Part shown: positions 37,087-45,810 of the stretch, piece after piece
How the letters are laid out: the number at the start of each line of letters is the position of its first letter
Position numbering within the stretch: the stretch's first letter is position 1
Assembly: GCA_021299465.1 (NCBI GenBank)
Contig: JAJTHB010000005.1
Location: forward strand, 267,647 to 331,646
DNA from: Rickettsiales bacterium
Lineage (GTDB): Bacteria; Pseudomonadota; Alphaproteobacteria; Rickettsiales; SXRF01
DNA: 64,000 bases
Direction: 5' to 3'
The notes under the pieces: generated by a model
The model's input: the letters and a program-made list of their open reading frames with translations, nothing else
What the model was told of the DNA's origin: nothing
Databases searched by the model: none
Program-made: the position numbers and the translations under genes

Positions 37087-37985
37087 TTTGGCATCGCTGG
37101 CGCTGCAGAACCCTGACTATTGATCAGCTGCAGATTGTCCCACGCGCGCTCGTAAAACACCTTGCTATCTGTAAGCGCCATGTTCAGGTAGGCCTTGGCG
37201 AGCTGATCATCCTTGGCCAGATGCGCATAGAGTCCGAGGTTGTTATTCAGTTCAGCGCCAGTAAAATAACGCTGCGCGATCTCTTTTGCTTCGTTTACTT
37301 TTCCTGCTGTTGCATAGACCAGAGATAAATTTAACTCGATACGCTTGCGCTCAATATTTCCGATGCCAGCAAGGCTTACTGATCTTAGCAGGCTTGCAAT
37401 CGCTGCATCGTACTGTTTGGCAAGCGCAAGCGAAAGGCCGGTGTTATTAAGCACCGATGCGCTGCTTGGGTTTTGTTTTAGGGCTTCAGTGAAGTAAGCC
37501 TGCGCCTCTGGTTGCATACCTCGCATGGAGAAAAGGATCCCCAGAGCATTAAGCGTTCGCCAACGCTTGGGTTCGGATTTAATGACCTCATCAAGCAGCA
37601 GGACGGGTGCTTCAAAATCCCCCATTTCCATCAGTGCCAGGGCTTTACCTTCCTTGGCGGGGATATAAGCAGCATCCAAAGCCAAAGCGGCGTCATACAC
37701 AGCGATCGCCTTTTGAAGATTACCAGAACGCCGGTAACTCTCTGCGAGGGAAACCATCCATACTTTATTATCAGGTTCTTTTTCCAGTGCCTGCTCATAA
37801 AACTGTGCGGCGCTGGCGTAATCCCCCTGCGATTCAGCTTGTGCTGCACTTGCTGCCATCGTTTCAGACACAGTTGGAACCTTTGGCCCCTCAATGCTTG
37901 AGAGCACTTTCTTGGCATCAATAGCGCCTACACCGCCTTCGCACCCAAATAATAATAAGCTGGCAAATAAAATAGGATATCGCAT
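37083..37985 (-). CDS. TPR-repeat lipoprotein, TadD-like
   Basis: A 300-residue lipoprotein with a lipobox ending at Cys15 (LLLFGC), then tandem tetratricopeptide repeats. The repeats begin near residue 47 (GDYASAAQFYEQALEKEPDN, then SGNLQKAIAVYDAALALDAA and further units to about 215). The arrangement resembles TadD, the outer-membrane pilotin-like protein of Flp pili, but no tad genes are in the window. It could serve any envelope complex. It overlaps hemC tail to tail by 4 nt and is divergent from pyrB. Confidence 0.78.
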   Translation of the reverse strand: MRYPILFASLLLFGCEGGVGAIDAKKVLSSIEGPKVPTVSETMAASAAQAESQGDYASAAQFYEQALEKEPDNKVWMVSLAESYRRSGNLQKAIAVYDAALALDAAYIPAKEGKALALMEMGDFEAPVLLLDEVIKSEPKRWRTLNALGILFSMRGMQPEAQAYFTEALKQNPSSASVLNNTGLSLALAKQYDAAIASLLRSVSLAGIGNIERKRIELNLSLVYATAGKVNEAKEIAQRYFTGAELNNNLGLYAHLAKDDQLAKAYLNMALTDSKVFYERAWDNLQLINSQGSAAPAMPN

Positions 37986-38016
37986 GCCAATGCTGTATCG
38001 CTAAAGCGATGAAGTT

Positions 38017-38054
38017 GCAAATCATTTGCCTAAGTCTGTTGGCTTGTTTATAGT
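38017..38054 (+). promoter_or_regulatory. Candidate pyrB promoter with overlapping palindrome
   Basis: TTGCCT (38026-38031) and TATAGT (38049-38054) are separated by exactly 17 bp. A perfect 13-bp palindrome GCAAATCATTTGC (38017-38029) overlaps the -35 box, as a repressor site might. The predicted start falls within 2-3 nt of the pyrB ATG at 38063, and no ribosome binding site is visible, so the message may be leaderless. Confidence 0.4.
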
Positions 38055-38062
38055 TATTTTGC

Positions 38063-39016
38063 ATGAACGCCGCTCTCATCAAAAACCTTAATAAGCCTTT
38101 TAGCCAACATCACCTGCTCGGTATCGATGGCCTTTCGCGCGATGACGCTATGACCATCCTGTCACTCGCCCAGAGCTACATCGATAAAAACCGCGCGACC
38201 GATAAGAAGCACGCCATTCTCAAAGGTCGCACGCTGATTAATCTCTTTTTTGAAAATTCCACCCGTACCCGTACCTCGTTTGAACTAGCGGGCAAACGAC
38301 TTGGCGCCGATGTAATCAACATGTCGGTCGCAGGGTCATCAACGAAAAAAGGTGAGACGTTGATTGATACCGCGATGACGCTCAACGCCATGCACCCTGA
38401 TTTCATCGCTGTTCGTCACTCTGAATCAGGTGCGGTACATTTACTGGCAAAGAAGGTTAATTGCTCGGTGATCAACGCCGGTGATGGCTGCCATGAGCAC
38501 CCAACGCAGGCGCTACTTGATGCACTCACGATTTTACAACACCGCGATCAAATTGAAGGCCTTACCGTTGCGATCTGTGGCGATGTGCTTCATAGCCGTG
38601 TGGCACGCTCTAATATGAAACTGCTTAATCTTCTCGGTGCCAAAGTCCGTATCATTGCCCCAGCCACACTAATGCCCACCGCGCCGGAATCGTTTGGTGT
38701 CACGCCTTACTTTGATATGAAAAAAGGTCTGGAAGGTGTGGATATCATCATGATGCTGCGCCTGCAGATGGAGCGTATGCAGCGTAATTTCATTCCCAGC
38801 ATTCGTGAATACTTCCACTTTTGGGGGCTGGATCGCAAAAAACTTTCCTATGCCAAACCTGACGCGCTGATTATGCATCCCGGCCCCATCAATCGCGGTG
38901 TCGAGATCGATACCGAGCTGGCCGATGACATTGACCGCAGCATTATCCTGGATCAGGTCGAGATGGGTGTGGCCGTGCGCCAAGCGGTATTGGAATTACT
39001 CTCAAAGCATGCCTAG
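38063..39016 (+). CDS. pyrB: Aspartate carbamoyltransferase catalytic chain
   Basis: PyrB makes carbamoyl-aspartate in pyrimidine synthesis. The 317-residue protein has the carbamoyl-phosphate loop [12 protein letters not shown] (63-74), the [12 protein letters not shown] segment, and the RLQMERM loop of the aspartate domain. No regulatory pyrI chain is present. It opens a plus-strand block containing pyrB, pyrC and pyrF, interleaved with envelope polysaccharide genes; the next gene overlaps its stop by 8 nt. Confidence 0.96.
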   Translation: MNAALIKNLNKPFSQHHLLGIDGLSRDDAMTILSLAQSYIDKNRATDKKHAILKGRTLINLFFENSTRTRTSFELAGKRLGADVINMSVAGSSTKKGETLIDTAMTLNAMHPDFIAVRHSESGAVHLLAKKVNCSVINAGDGCHEHPTQALLDALTILQHRDQIEGLTVAICGDVLHSRVARSNMKLLNLLGAKVRIIAPATLMPTAPESFGVTPYFDMKKGLEGVDIIMMLRLQMERMQRNFIPSIREYFHFWGLDRKKLSYAKPDALIMHPGPINRGVEIDTELADDIDRSIILDQVEMGVAVRQAVLELLSKHA

Positions 39017-40472
39017 CTTTTCATTATTCAAACCAGCCGAGTGGATGGGTTGGGTATGCGCATTGTTTGCGATCATTTACAGCTTTAGTTTTGTTTGGAT
39101 TGCCTTTTCCAGCCTCGGCTATCCTTACAATCTAGAATGGATGGAAGGGCATTCAATCGAAATTATTCAGCGCCTGCGTGATGGACTGCCTATTTATACC
39201 AAACCATCCCTGGAGTTCATCCCCTACATTTACACACCACTTTATTTCTTTGTTTCTGCGGCCCTTTCATGGATAACTGGCATTGGTTTTTTTCCGGCGC
39301 GCCTTCTATCGATAGTATCGACAATTGGTGTGGCAATCATCGCTTATCTCTGGGGGAGGCGTGAAGGCGGCAACAAAATCACGGGCATTGTCGCCGCCGG
39401 TCTTTACCTTGGAACCTATGGCTTAAGCAGCCGCTGGTTTGATGTCGGGCGAATCGACAGCTTCTATTTATTGCTAATGGTCTGTGGGCTTTACATTTAT
39501 TATTTTGGTCAAACGAATCGTAGTGCTTATTTGGCCGGGCTTTTATTTGCCGGAGCATTTCTGACCAAACAGTCAGCGTTACTGGCGCTTGCTCCACCAT
39601 TTTTGGCCGCCTTATGGCTGGATCAGAATCGAGCCTTCAAAGCGGGCTTTGTAGCCTTCTGGGTTACACTGCTTGTTTGTGCATTTTTTGAATGGCAATC
39701 GGCAGGGTGGTTTTGGTTTTTTATTTATGATGTACCGGCGGGGCACGCATACGATATGCGGATGCTGAGCGGTTTTTGGCTGCGCGATATGAAAGAAATC
39801 GTGTTTATGCTAGTGGCCGCACTCGCATGGCTATTTTATCTCTTTTATCATAACAAACGTATTCTGATCTGGTATAGCGCCTGCATCATCGGCTTTATCG
39901 GCAGTGCATATCTCTCGCGGCTACATGCTTTTGGCTGGATGAATGTGCTGATGCCGGCACATTTTATAGCTGCACTATGCGCTGGTTTTGCGATGGTTAA
40001 ATTATCTTCTGTTCATCCGCGCTATGGCCTCATAGTCTCGGTGTTGATTTTAGCCCAATTCGTCTCGATGCGTTATGATCCGGTTCGCTTTATACCTAGC
40101 AATGAAGCCGAAGCCAAAGGCCGGGCATTCTTACAGGAAATCGCCAATATCTCTGGTGATATCCTCTTTGTGGAAACTCAGTATATCCAGACGATTGTCG
40201 GTAAAAAAAACTACAGCTTTGGTATGGCGGGGTTTGATATTACTCGCTCGGATCTGGGCGAGAAGAATTTCATTAAAGAAGCATTCATAGATGAGATGCG
40301 ACGTTCAATTGAGAATCAGGAATTCAGCGCCGTTATTGCTGGCAACTTTCTTCGCTTACGTGAACTGCACGGATTTTATGCAGAAGAACGCACCATTGAC
40401 TACCCACAGGAGTTTGTGACCGGTGCTGTTTCCACGCCGCGAGCAAGTGTTCTTACACCAGTAAGAAAATAA
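39009..40472 (+). CDS. Polytopic GT-C fold glycosyltransferase-like membrane protein
   Basis: A 487-residue inner-membrane protein starting at the ATG 39009 inside the pyrB stop region. It has about ten hydrophobic helices. The first periplasmic loop ([16 protein letters not shown], then [20 protein letters not shown]) carries the acidic residues and layout of polyprenyl-phosphate sugar transferases of the ArnT/PMT (GT39/GT83) superfamily. A soluble C-terminal part of about 120 residues follows. The donor and acceptor are unknown; the O-antigen ligase-like and GT2 genes downstream suggest LPS or surface glycan modification. Confidence 0.72.
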   Translation: MPSFSLFKPAEWMGWVCALFAIIYSFSFVWIAFSSLGYPYNLEWMEGHSIEIIQRLRDGLPIYTKPSLEFIPYIYTPLYFFVSAALSWITGIGFFPARLLSIVSTIGVAIIAYLWGRREGGNKITGIVAAGLYLGTYGLSSRWFDVGRIDSFYLLLMVCGLYIYYFGQTNRSAYLAGLLFAGAFLTKQSALLALAPPFLAALWLDQNRAFKAGFVAFWVTLLVCAFFEWQSAGWFWFFIYDVPAGHAYDMRMLSGFWLRDMKEIVFMLVAALAWLFYLFYHNKRILIWYSACIIGFIGSAYLSRLHAFGWMNVLMPAHFIAALCAGFAMVKLSSVHPRYGLIVSVLILAQFVSMRYDPVRFIPSNEAEAKGRAFLQEIANISGDILFVETQYIQTIVGKKNYSFGMAGFDITRSDLGEKNFIKEAFIDEMRRSIENQEFSAVIAGNFLRLRELHGFYAEERTIDYPQEFVTGAVSTPRASVLTPVRK

Positions 40473-40508
40473 GTTGTCATCGGCGGTAAATGGGATAAGG
40501 TTTTGCCC

Positions 40509-41840
40509 ATGACCCAACATTTCGCCTTACCTACCCATAAGTTAAGCCCTTCACGAAAAGTCGCTTATGTTAACGCGCGGCTGCTTGATCCAGCGAGCGG
40601 TATGGACGAAAAAGGCGGCCTGCTCACCATAGGTTCAACCATTGCTGATTTTGGCAAGGCGATCAAAGAGGGCAACATTCCAGATGATGCCGAGATTATC
40701 GACTGCGGGGGGCATTTACTCACCCCCGGCCTGCTCGATATTCAGGTTCATTTCCGTGAACCCGGACAAGAATTTAAGGAAACAATAGAAACAGGAAGTA
40801 AATCGGCCGCCTCCGGCGGTGTAACACTGGTTGCCTGCATGCCCAATACCAAGCCGGTGATCGATGACGTATCGCTGGTTGCTTTCATCCATAAGCGCGC
40901 ACGCGAAACAGCTTATGTGAATGTGCGCACGTACGCTGCCATCACCAAAGGACAAAAAGGCGATGAAATCACCGAGATGGGGCTGCTTGCGGAAGCTGGC
41001 GCGGTAGGTTTTACTGATGATGGGCTGCCGGTTATGAATGCCGGCGTCATGAGAAAAGCACTTACCTACTCGCGTGAGTTTGGTGTGCCGATTGCTCAAC
41101 ATGCCGAGGATTTACACCTGTCGCATGGCAGCTGCATGAATGAAGGTATCGTTTCAGCGCATCTTGGTGTTGCTGGCGCACCTAATGTTGCCGAAGCGGT
41201 GATGGTTGAACGCGATATTCTGCTAGCAGAACTGACAGGTGGCCAATACCATGTGCTGCACATCTCAACAGCAGAAGCTATTGATGCCGTACGCCGCGCT
41301 AAAAAGAAGGGCCTTAAGGTTACCGCTGAAGCCGCCCCACATCATTTCACGCTTACGGATGAAGCCGTTAGAGAATACCGTACATTCAGCAAGATGAATC
41401 CACCGCTGCGTGCTGAAAAAGACAGGCTCGCAGTGATTGAAGGATTAAAAGATGGCACGATTGATGCGATTGCTACCGATCATGCGCCTCATGATCAGGA
41501 AAGCAAGCGCGTACCGCTTGCCTCGGCTGCTTACGGTATTGTCGGCCTGGAGACAATGTTACCGCTCTCGCTTGGGCTTTATCATCAAGGCATCATGCCG
41601 CTTCGCGACGTTATCGCAGCGATGACCTATAAACCTGCAGATATTATTCATGTCCCCGCAGGCCGTCTTGGAAAAGGCGTTCGGGCGGACCTGACCCTGA
41701 TTGATCTCGACCGGATCTGGACGATGGATCCGGAACAATTCGCAAGTAAATCCCACAACTCGCCATACGACAATTATCAAACCAAGGGGCGAGCTATTCG
41801 CACCATCGTTGGCGGCGAAACTGTCTACAGGCTGGACTAG
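40509..41840 (+). CDS. pyrC: Dihydroorotase (type I)
   Basis: PyrC cyclises carbamoyl-aspartate to dihydroorotate. From the ATG at 40509 (AAGG about 10 nt upstream) the protein has 443 residues. The metal-site motif reads DIQVHFREPGQE, so the first His of the usual HxH is Gln79 while His81 is kept. The carboxylated-lysine region, the AEAAPHHFTLTDE segment and ATDHAPHDQESK are conserved. The Gln may be a lineage variant or weaken zinc binding. It lies between the membrane glycosyltransferase and pyrF. Confidence 0.9.
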   Translation: MTQHFALPTHKLSPSRKVAYVNARLLDPASGMDEKGGLLTIGSTIADFGKAIKEGNIPDDAEIIDCGGHLLTPGLLDIQVHFREPGQEFKETIETGSKSAASGGVTLVACMPNTKPVIDDVSLVAFIHKRARETAYVNVRTYAAITKGQKGDEITEMGLLAEAGAVGFTDDGLPVMNAGVMRKALTYSREFGVPIAQHAEDLHLSHGSCMNEGIVSAHLGVAGAPNVAEAVMVERDILLAELTGGQYHVLHISTAEAIDAVRRAKKKGLKVTAEAAPHHFTLTDEAVREYRTFSKMNPPLRAEKDRLAVIEGLKDGTIDAIATDHAPHDQESKRVPLASAAYGIVGLETMLPLSLGLYHQGIMPLRDVIAAMTYKPADIIHVPAGRLGKGVRADLTLIDLDRIWTMDPEQFASKSHNSPYDNYQTKGRAIRTIVGGETVYRLD

Positions 41841-41843
41841 ATC

Positions 41844-42548
41844 ATGCAAAAAAATCCAATTATTTGTGCCATTGATACGACGGATTTACAAAAAGCCGAA
41901 GAATTAGCTATATCACTCAAAGGGCAGGTAGGTGCGCTGAAAATCGGACTGGAATTTTTTTCAGCACACGGTGCGGCAGGCACGGATTTTGTGGCCTCGC
42001 ACGGCATTCCGATTTTTCTGGATTTAAAATTTCATGATATTCCAAATACAGTTGCTGGCGCAGTGCGAGCGACAGCGGGGATACGCTGCTTCATGATGAC
42101 GGTGCACGCCGCAGGAGGCAAAGCGATGATGAAGGCAGCAAGCGAGGCCTCGATGGAGGTTGCCTCGATCACTGGCAAAGAAAGGCCAATGGTGGTTGGC
42201 GTGACCATGCTCACAAGCATGGATGGTGCCGATGCAGCAAGTATTGGTGTATCAGGAGCGCTTGAAGAACAGGTGAAGCGGCTTGCGGACCTTGCACAAC
42301 AATCAGGGCTTGATGGCGTGGTATGCTCGCCGCATGAGATCGCATTACTACGCAAGCAATGCGGCGATGATTTTACGTTGGTTGTGCCGGGAATTCGGCC
42401 AGAAGGCTCAGAAAACGGCGACCAGAAGCGTGTGATGACGCCGAAGGAAGCGTTAGCGCAAGGCGCAAATTATCTGGTAATTGGACGCCCTATTACAGGC
42501 GCAGCGCATGCCTCCAAAGCAGCCCAAACGATCGTTTCAAGTTTGTGA
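41844..42548 (+). CDS. pyrF: Orotidine 5'-phosphate decarboxylase
   Basis: PyrF converts OMP to UMP, the last step of the pathway. The 234-residue protein carries the catalytic tetrad region FLDLKFHDIPNTV with Asp60, Lys62 and Asp65, and the phosphate-binding VVPGIRPEG and YLVIGRPITGA segments. It starts 3 nt after the pyrC stop. The next gene, a glycosyltransferase, starts on the last base of its stop codon (TGATG). Confidence 0.95.
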   Translation: MQKNPIICAIDTTDLQKAEELAISLKGQVGALKIGLEFFSAHGAAGTDFVASHGIPIFLDLKFHDIPNTVAGAVRATAGIRCFMMTVHAAGGKAMMKAASEASMEVASITGKERPMVVGVTMLTSMDGADAASIGVSGALEEQVKRLADLAQQSGLDGVVCSPHEIALLRKQCGDDFTLVVPGIRPEGSENGDQKRVMTPKEALAQGANYLVIGRPITGAAHASKAAQTIVSSL

Positions 42549-43480
42549 TGCAGGATCCTGTTATCAGCTATGTTGTGACGGTTTACCGTAAAGAGCCCTA
42601 TGTTGGCTACACGGTCAAATCACTACTTCAGCAGGAAGGTGGATTGCCGTCAGAATATATTTTTGTTGATGATGTATCGCCTGATCGCTCGCTGGATGTC
42701 GTTGAGCAGGTAACGCAAGGGATACCTAACGTCACCATCATTCGAAACAGCGAAAACAAAGGGCCCAGTATCAGGCTTAATCAGGGTGCCAAACTGGCTC
42801 GTGGCCGCTATCTGCAGTTTATTGATTCGGATGATATCATGGCAGCCAATGCCTCACTGACGATGCTGAACCTTGCACAGAAGCATGATGCGGATGTCGT
42901 CTATGGTCGCTGGAGAAAAACCGATATTCTGTCTAAGGATCTGCTGGGCACGCGCATGCATGATGATGCGCCATATAAAGTAAGCGATACCCCATTAGAT
43001 TTCCAATTTAATGAACGTATCCTTCGCATGACCCAGCTTGTAGATCGCGATACATTTCATCATTCCGGCGGCTGTGACGAACGGGTATTTATACAGGATG
43101 AATCAATCGCGCTGCGGCTTGCGCGTGTCGCCAAACGTTTTGTGTTGATTGATGAGCCGGTAGTATTGGTGCCTAAAATTGAAGGAGAGCTCTCTGGCAA
43201 TCGCTCGCAACTCAATCACGATCGCTACCTTGCTAATCGCCATATGATTACTGATTTTTCTGATCTGAAAGAGGAACATCGCCGCCTGTTTTATCGCCGC
43301 TGCGTATCTGCGGCGTGGAAACAGGTGAGAGACAGTCAGAAATTTCCTGCGGCGTTATTTACTCGCGCTTTTGTACGCTATATGAGGACTCAACTTTTTT
43401 TGAACAATGTGAATAATCATGAGCTCTTAGAGATGGATCGTTTTTTTGCTGATCTGGCAGGGGTTAGGCGTAGTGGCTAG
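42548..43480 (+). CDS. Family 2 glycosyltransferase
   Basis: A GT-A fold glycosyltransferase of 310 residues. It opens with YVVTVYRKEPYVGYTVKSLL and contains IFVDDVSPDRSLDVV and the DxD motif in LQFIDSDDIM, which bind the nucleotide sugar. It has no membrane helix. The start codon overlaps the pyrF stop by 1 nt, so it is in the same operon. The ligase and second GT2 gene downstream suggest a role in LPS or capsule assembly. The sugar specificity cannot be read from the sequence. Confidence 0.85.
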   Translation: MQDPVISYVVTVYRKEPYVGYTVKSLLQQEGGLPSEYIFVDDVSPDRSLDVVEQVTQGIPNVTIIRNSENKGPSIRLNQGAKLARGRYLQFIDSDDIMAANASLTMLNLAQKHDADVVYGRWRKTDILSKDLLGTRMHDDAPYKVSDTPLDFQFNERILRMTQLVDRDTFHHSGGCDERVFIQDESIALRLARVAKRFVLIDEPVVLVPKIEGELSGNRSQLNHDRYLANRHMITDFSDLKEEHRRLFYRRCVSAAWKQVRDSQKFPAALFTRAFVRYMRTQLFLNNVNNHELLEMDRFFADLAGVRRSG

Positions 43481-44699
43481 CGTCTCTTTAATGAGTAAGA
43501 TGGCATTGTGGGTTCTAGCTTTGATGCCATTATTCCTGGCTATCAGCAGGGCGGGAGCGGATATTGCCTTATCGGTGATTGCCATCATTTTTATCCTTCA
43601 CTCTTTTATTAATAGAAAATGGGATTGGCTAAAATCCAATGATGTTTGCCTGCTGCTTATTTTCTGGTTTTATCTCTGCTGCCAGTCATTCTTTTTAACC
43701 GATCAGACTATTTCATTACGCATGATCGTCTGGATAAGGTTCATTGTGTTTTATGCAGCGCTTTCGCACTGGCTGCTGGTTGATCGGCAGTCCATTCAAT
43801 TTGTGGCACTTGCCGCCATACCAATTATCGCATTGCTAGTTATAGACAGCTACTGGCAATACCTGACCGGTATCTCATTGTCAGGGCGCGAATATCCGCA
43901 TCCGCATCGTATTGGCGGGCCGATGAGCCATCCTAATATTGCGAATCTCCTGCTGAAAACGACAGTTCCACTTTGCGGTATTTGGGTTATTTATGCTGCT
44001 AATCTTCGGCAACGTAAATTAGCTCAATTTGCACTTGCCGTTTTTATTCTGCTACTCGTATCACTTGTCATCGTCAGCGGTGAAAGATCAGCTGCTTTAC
44101 TGATGCTACTGTCAATGTTGATTATCGCTACCACTTTTTTTCTGACCAAACCAGCTTCCAGAAAATATGTTGTTTTATCGACATTACTCTTCGTGGGAAT
44201 GTATTTGGTCTTACTATCGACACAAACTGTAGTTCATGCGAGAAGTAGCCAGTTGGTTCATCAGGTTTTTACACTTATGGACACGGTATACGGCCAACTT
44301 TTTCAAGCCGCCTTTTATTTATGGACCCATAATCCATTTTTTGGAATTGGTACCAGTCAGTTTCTGTCACAATGCCAGGTTGCAGCTGAAGCTTTGTCAC
44401 TCAATTATTGTGATGTGCATGCTCATAACATCTATCTTCAGCTGCTGAGCGAAACTGGCTTGGTCGGCTTTGTATTATTTATAGTTGCCATGGTCTCGGT
44501 GGTAAGAACAAGCTTTAGGCACATCGCTGCGCCAGTTTTTTTAAAATCTCCACTAATTTTCTCAATTGCCACATTTTGTATATTATTATGGCCAGTCATT
44601 ATTACACAGAGTCTGTTCACAAACTGGCCGGCAATACTTTTTTGGTATAGCCTAAGCCTTGCTGCCTGCTACCCTCGCATATACATAAAATATGAATAA
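43473..44699 (+). CDS. O-antigen ligase / Wzy-type membrane protein
   Basis: A polytopic inner-membrane protein of about 408 residues with ten or more hydrophobic helices. A long periplasmic loop contains HPNIANLLL and HNPFFGIGTSQF, followed by DVHAHNIYLQLLSETGLVGF, the hallmark region of the Wzy_C/WaaL family. It probably transfers a glycan to lipid A-core or polymerises it. The GTG at 43473 is my preferred start (GGGG upstream, overlapping the previous stop); the ATG at 43491 is possible. The next gene overlaps its end by 8 nt. Confidence 0.82.
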   Translation: MASVSLMSKMALWVLALMPLFLAISRAGADIALSVIAIIFILHSFINRKWDWLKSNDVCLLLIFWFYLCCQSFFLTDQTISLRMIVWIRFIVFYAALSHWLLVDRQSIQFVALAAIPIIALLVIDSYWQYLTGISLSGREYPHPHRIGGPMSHPNIANLLLKTTVPLCGIWVIYAANLRQRKLAQFALAVFILLLVSLVIVSGERSAALLMLLSMLIIATTFFLTKPASRKYVVLSTLLFVGMYLVLLSTQTVVHARSSQLVHQVFTLMDTVYGQLFQAAFYLWTHNPFFGIGTSQFLSQCQVAAEALSLNYCDVHAHNIYLQLLSETGLVGFVLFIVAMVSVVRTSFRHIAAPVFLKSPLIFSIATFCILLWPVIITQSLFTNWPAILFWYSLSLAACYPRIYIKYE

Positions 44700-45447
44700 C
44701 TTGCCTGCCATATCAGTGTTTATCATCGCTTTGAATGAAGCTGATCGTATTGCGGATACGATTGAAAGTGTCAGAGGCTGGGTGGATGAGATTATCGTTA
44801 TCGATAGCGGAAGCGATGATGATACAGTTAAAGTTGCAGAGAAACATGGTGCACGGGTGATATACCACCCATGGCAGGGCTATGGCATGCAAAAACGTTT
44901 TGGTGAGGAACAGTGCCGCAATGATTGGGTCCTGAACCTTGATGCCGATGAAATTGTGAGCGCATCCCTTAAACAAGAAATCTTACAGGCGCTGCCCGCC
45001 ACCACACATGCTGGCTTCATGATGAACATTGTTGAAATTCTGCCAGGCAGAAGCGAGCCAGGCATTGGCGCGCACGTCACACGCGCGGTGCGGCTTTACC
45101 GTAAATCCTGCGGCCGCTACAGCGATTCAACCGTACATGACCGCGTGCATATGACGAACGGCACGATTGGCGAGCTAACGCATATCGTTGAGCATCGCTC
45201 CTCGCGCGGGCTCATGCACAGCCTTGATAAGATCAACCGCTATTCCACCATGCAGGCAAACGACATGATACAGAAGGGCATGGCGCTTCCATATCTCAGA
45301 CTTATCACCGAATTTCCGGTTGCTTTCCTTAAAGCTTATCTCCTTCGTGGCTACGCGCTTAAAGGCACGCAAGGCTTCACCAATGCAATGGTCTATGCCT
45401 TCAGCCGCTTCATTCGCATTGCGAAATATCTAGAAAAAAGGCGCTAG
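44692..45447 (+). CDS. Family 2 glycosyltransferase, WaaE/KdtX-like
   Basis: A 251-residue GT2 enzyme. It has ISVFIIALNEADRIADTIES at the N-terminus, DEIIVIDSGSDDDTV, HPWQGYGMQKRFG and the metal-binding NLDADEIV. The order and spacing of these match the lipopolysaccharide core beta-glucosyltransferases of the WaaE group. The C-terminal third with RYSTMQANDM and a hydrophobic segment (AFLKAYLLRGY) also fits. It closes the pyr/polysaccharide block and is followed by a palindromic repeat. Confidence 0.85.
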   Translation: MNNLPAISVFIIALNEADRIADTIESVRGWVDEIIVIDSGSDDDTVKVAEKHGARVIYHPWQGYGMQKRFGEEQCRNDWVLNLDADEIVSASLKQEILQALPATTHAGFMMNIVEILPGRSEPGIGAHVTRAVRLYRKSCGRYSDSTVHDRVHMTNGTIGELTHIVEHRSSRGLMHSLDKINRYSTMQANDMIQKGMALPYLRLITEFPVAFLKAYLLRGYALKGTQGFTNAMVYAFSRFIRIAKYLEKRR

Positions 45448-45452
45448 GCATG

Positions 45453-45521
45453 TGTCATGCCGCACTTGTTGCGGCATCTCCATGAATCATTATGAGACCC
45501 CGTAATGAATGCGGGGTGACA
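45453..45521. repeat. Palindromic intergenic repeat (TGTCAT family)
   Basis: The ends TGTCATGCCGCA and TGCGGGGTGACA are inverted copies (10 of 12). Inside lie two hairpins: ATGCCGC with GCGGCAT, and ACCCCG with CGGGGT. The element fills the gap between two convergent genes (the WaaE-like gene and gapR), so it may also stop transcription in both directions. It shares its termini with the elements at 27701 and 57005. Confidence 0.78.
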
Positions 45522-45523
45522 GA

Positions 45524-45808
45524 CTAGGCTGCTTCTTCCTCACGCTCTTCTGCTGATTCAATCATGCCAAGTGCATGCAGGTAGGTATCGAGGATGGTTT
45601 CGGCTTCCTCGCGCTCGGATGCATCCATTTTACGCATTTTGATGATGGTGCGAATCGCCTTCACATCAAAACCATTGCCTTTGGCTTCGGCAAATACATC
45701 ACGAATATCCGCGCTGATGCCGGTTTTTTCTTCTTCCAGTTTCTCCACACGACCAATGATCGACTTCAGTTGATCCACGGCAACGCCGCCAACGCGATTT
45801 TTTTTCAT
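45524..45808 (-). CDS. gapR: Nucleoid-associated protein GapR (DUF2312)
   Basis: GapR binds overtwisted AT-rich DNA ahead of replication forks in alphaproteobacteria. The 94-residue protein has the family sequence VDQLKSIIGRVEKLEEEK (about 11-28) and FDVKAIRTIIKMRKMD (about 48-63). AAGGA stands 6 nt before the ATG at 45808; another ATG at 45814 overlaps the DAHP synthase stop by 4 nt and is a possible start. It is translated from the same mRNA as the DAHP synthase gene. Confidence 0.92.
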   Translation of the reverse strand: MKKNRVGGVAVDQLKSIIGRVEKLEEEKTGISADIRDVFAEAKGNGFDVKAIRTIIKMRKMDASEREEAETILDTYLHALGMIESAEEREEEAA

Positions 45809-45810
45809 AA

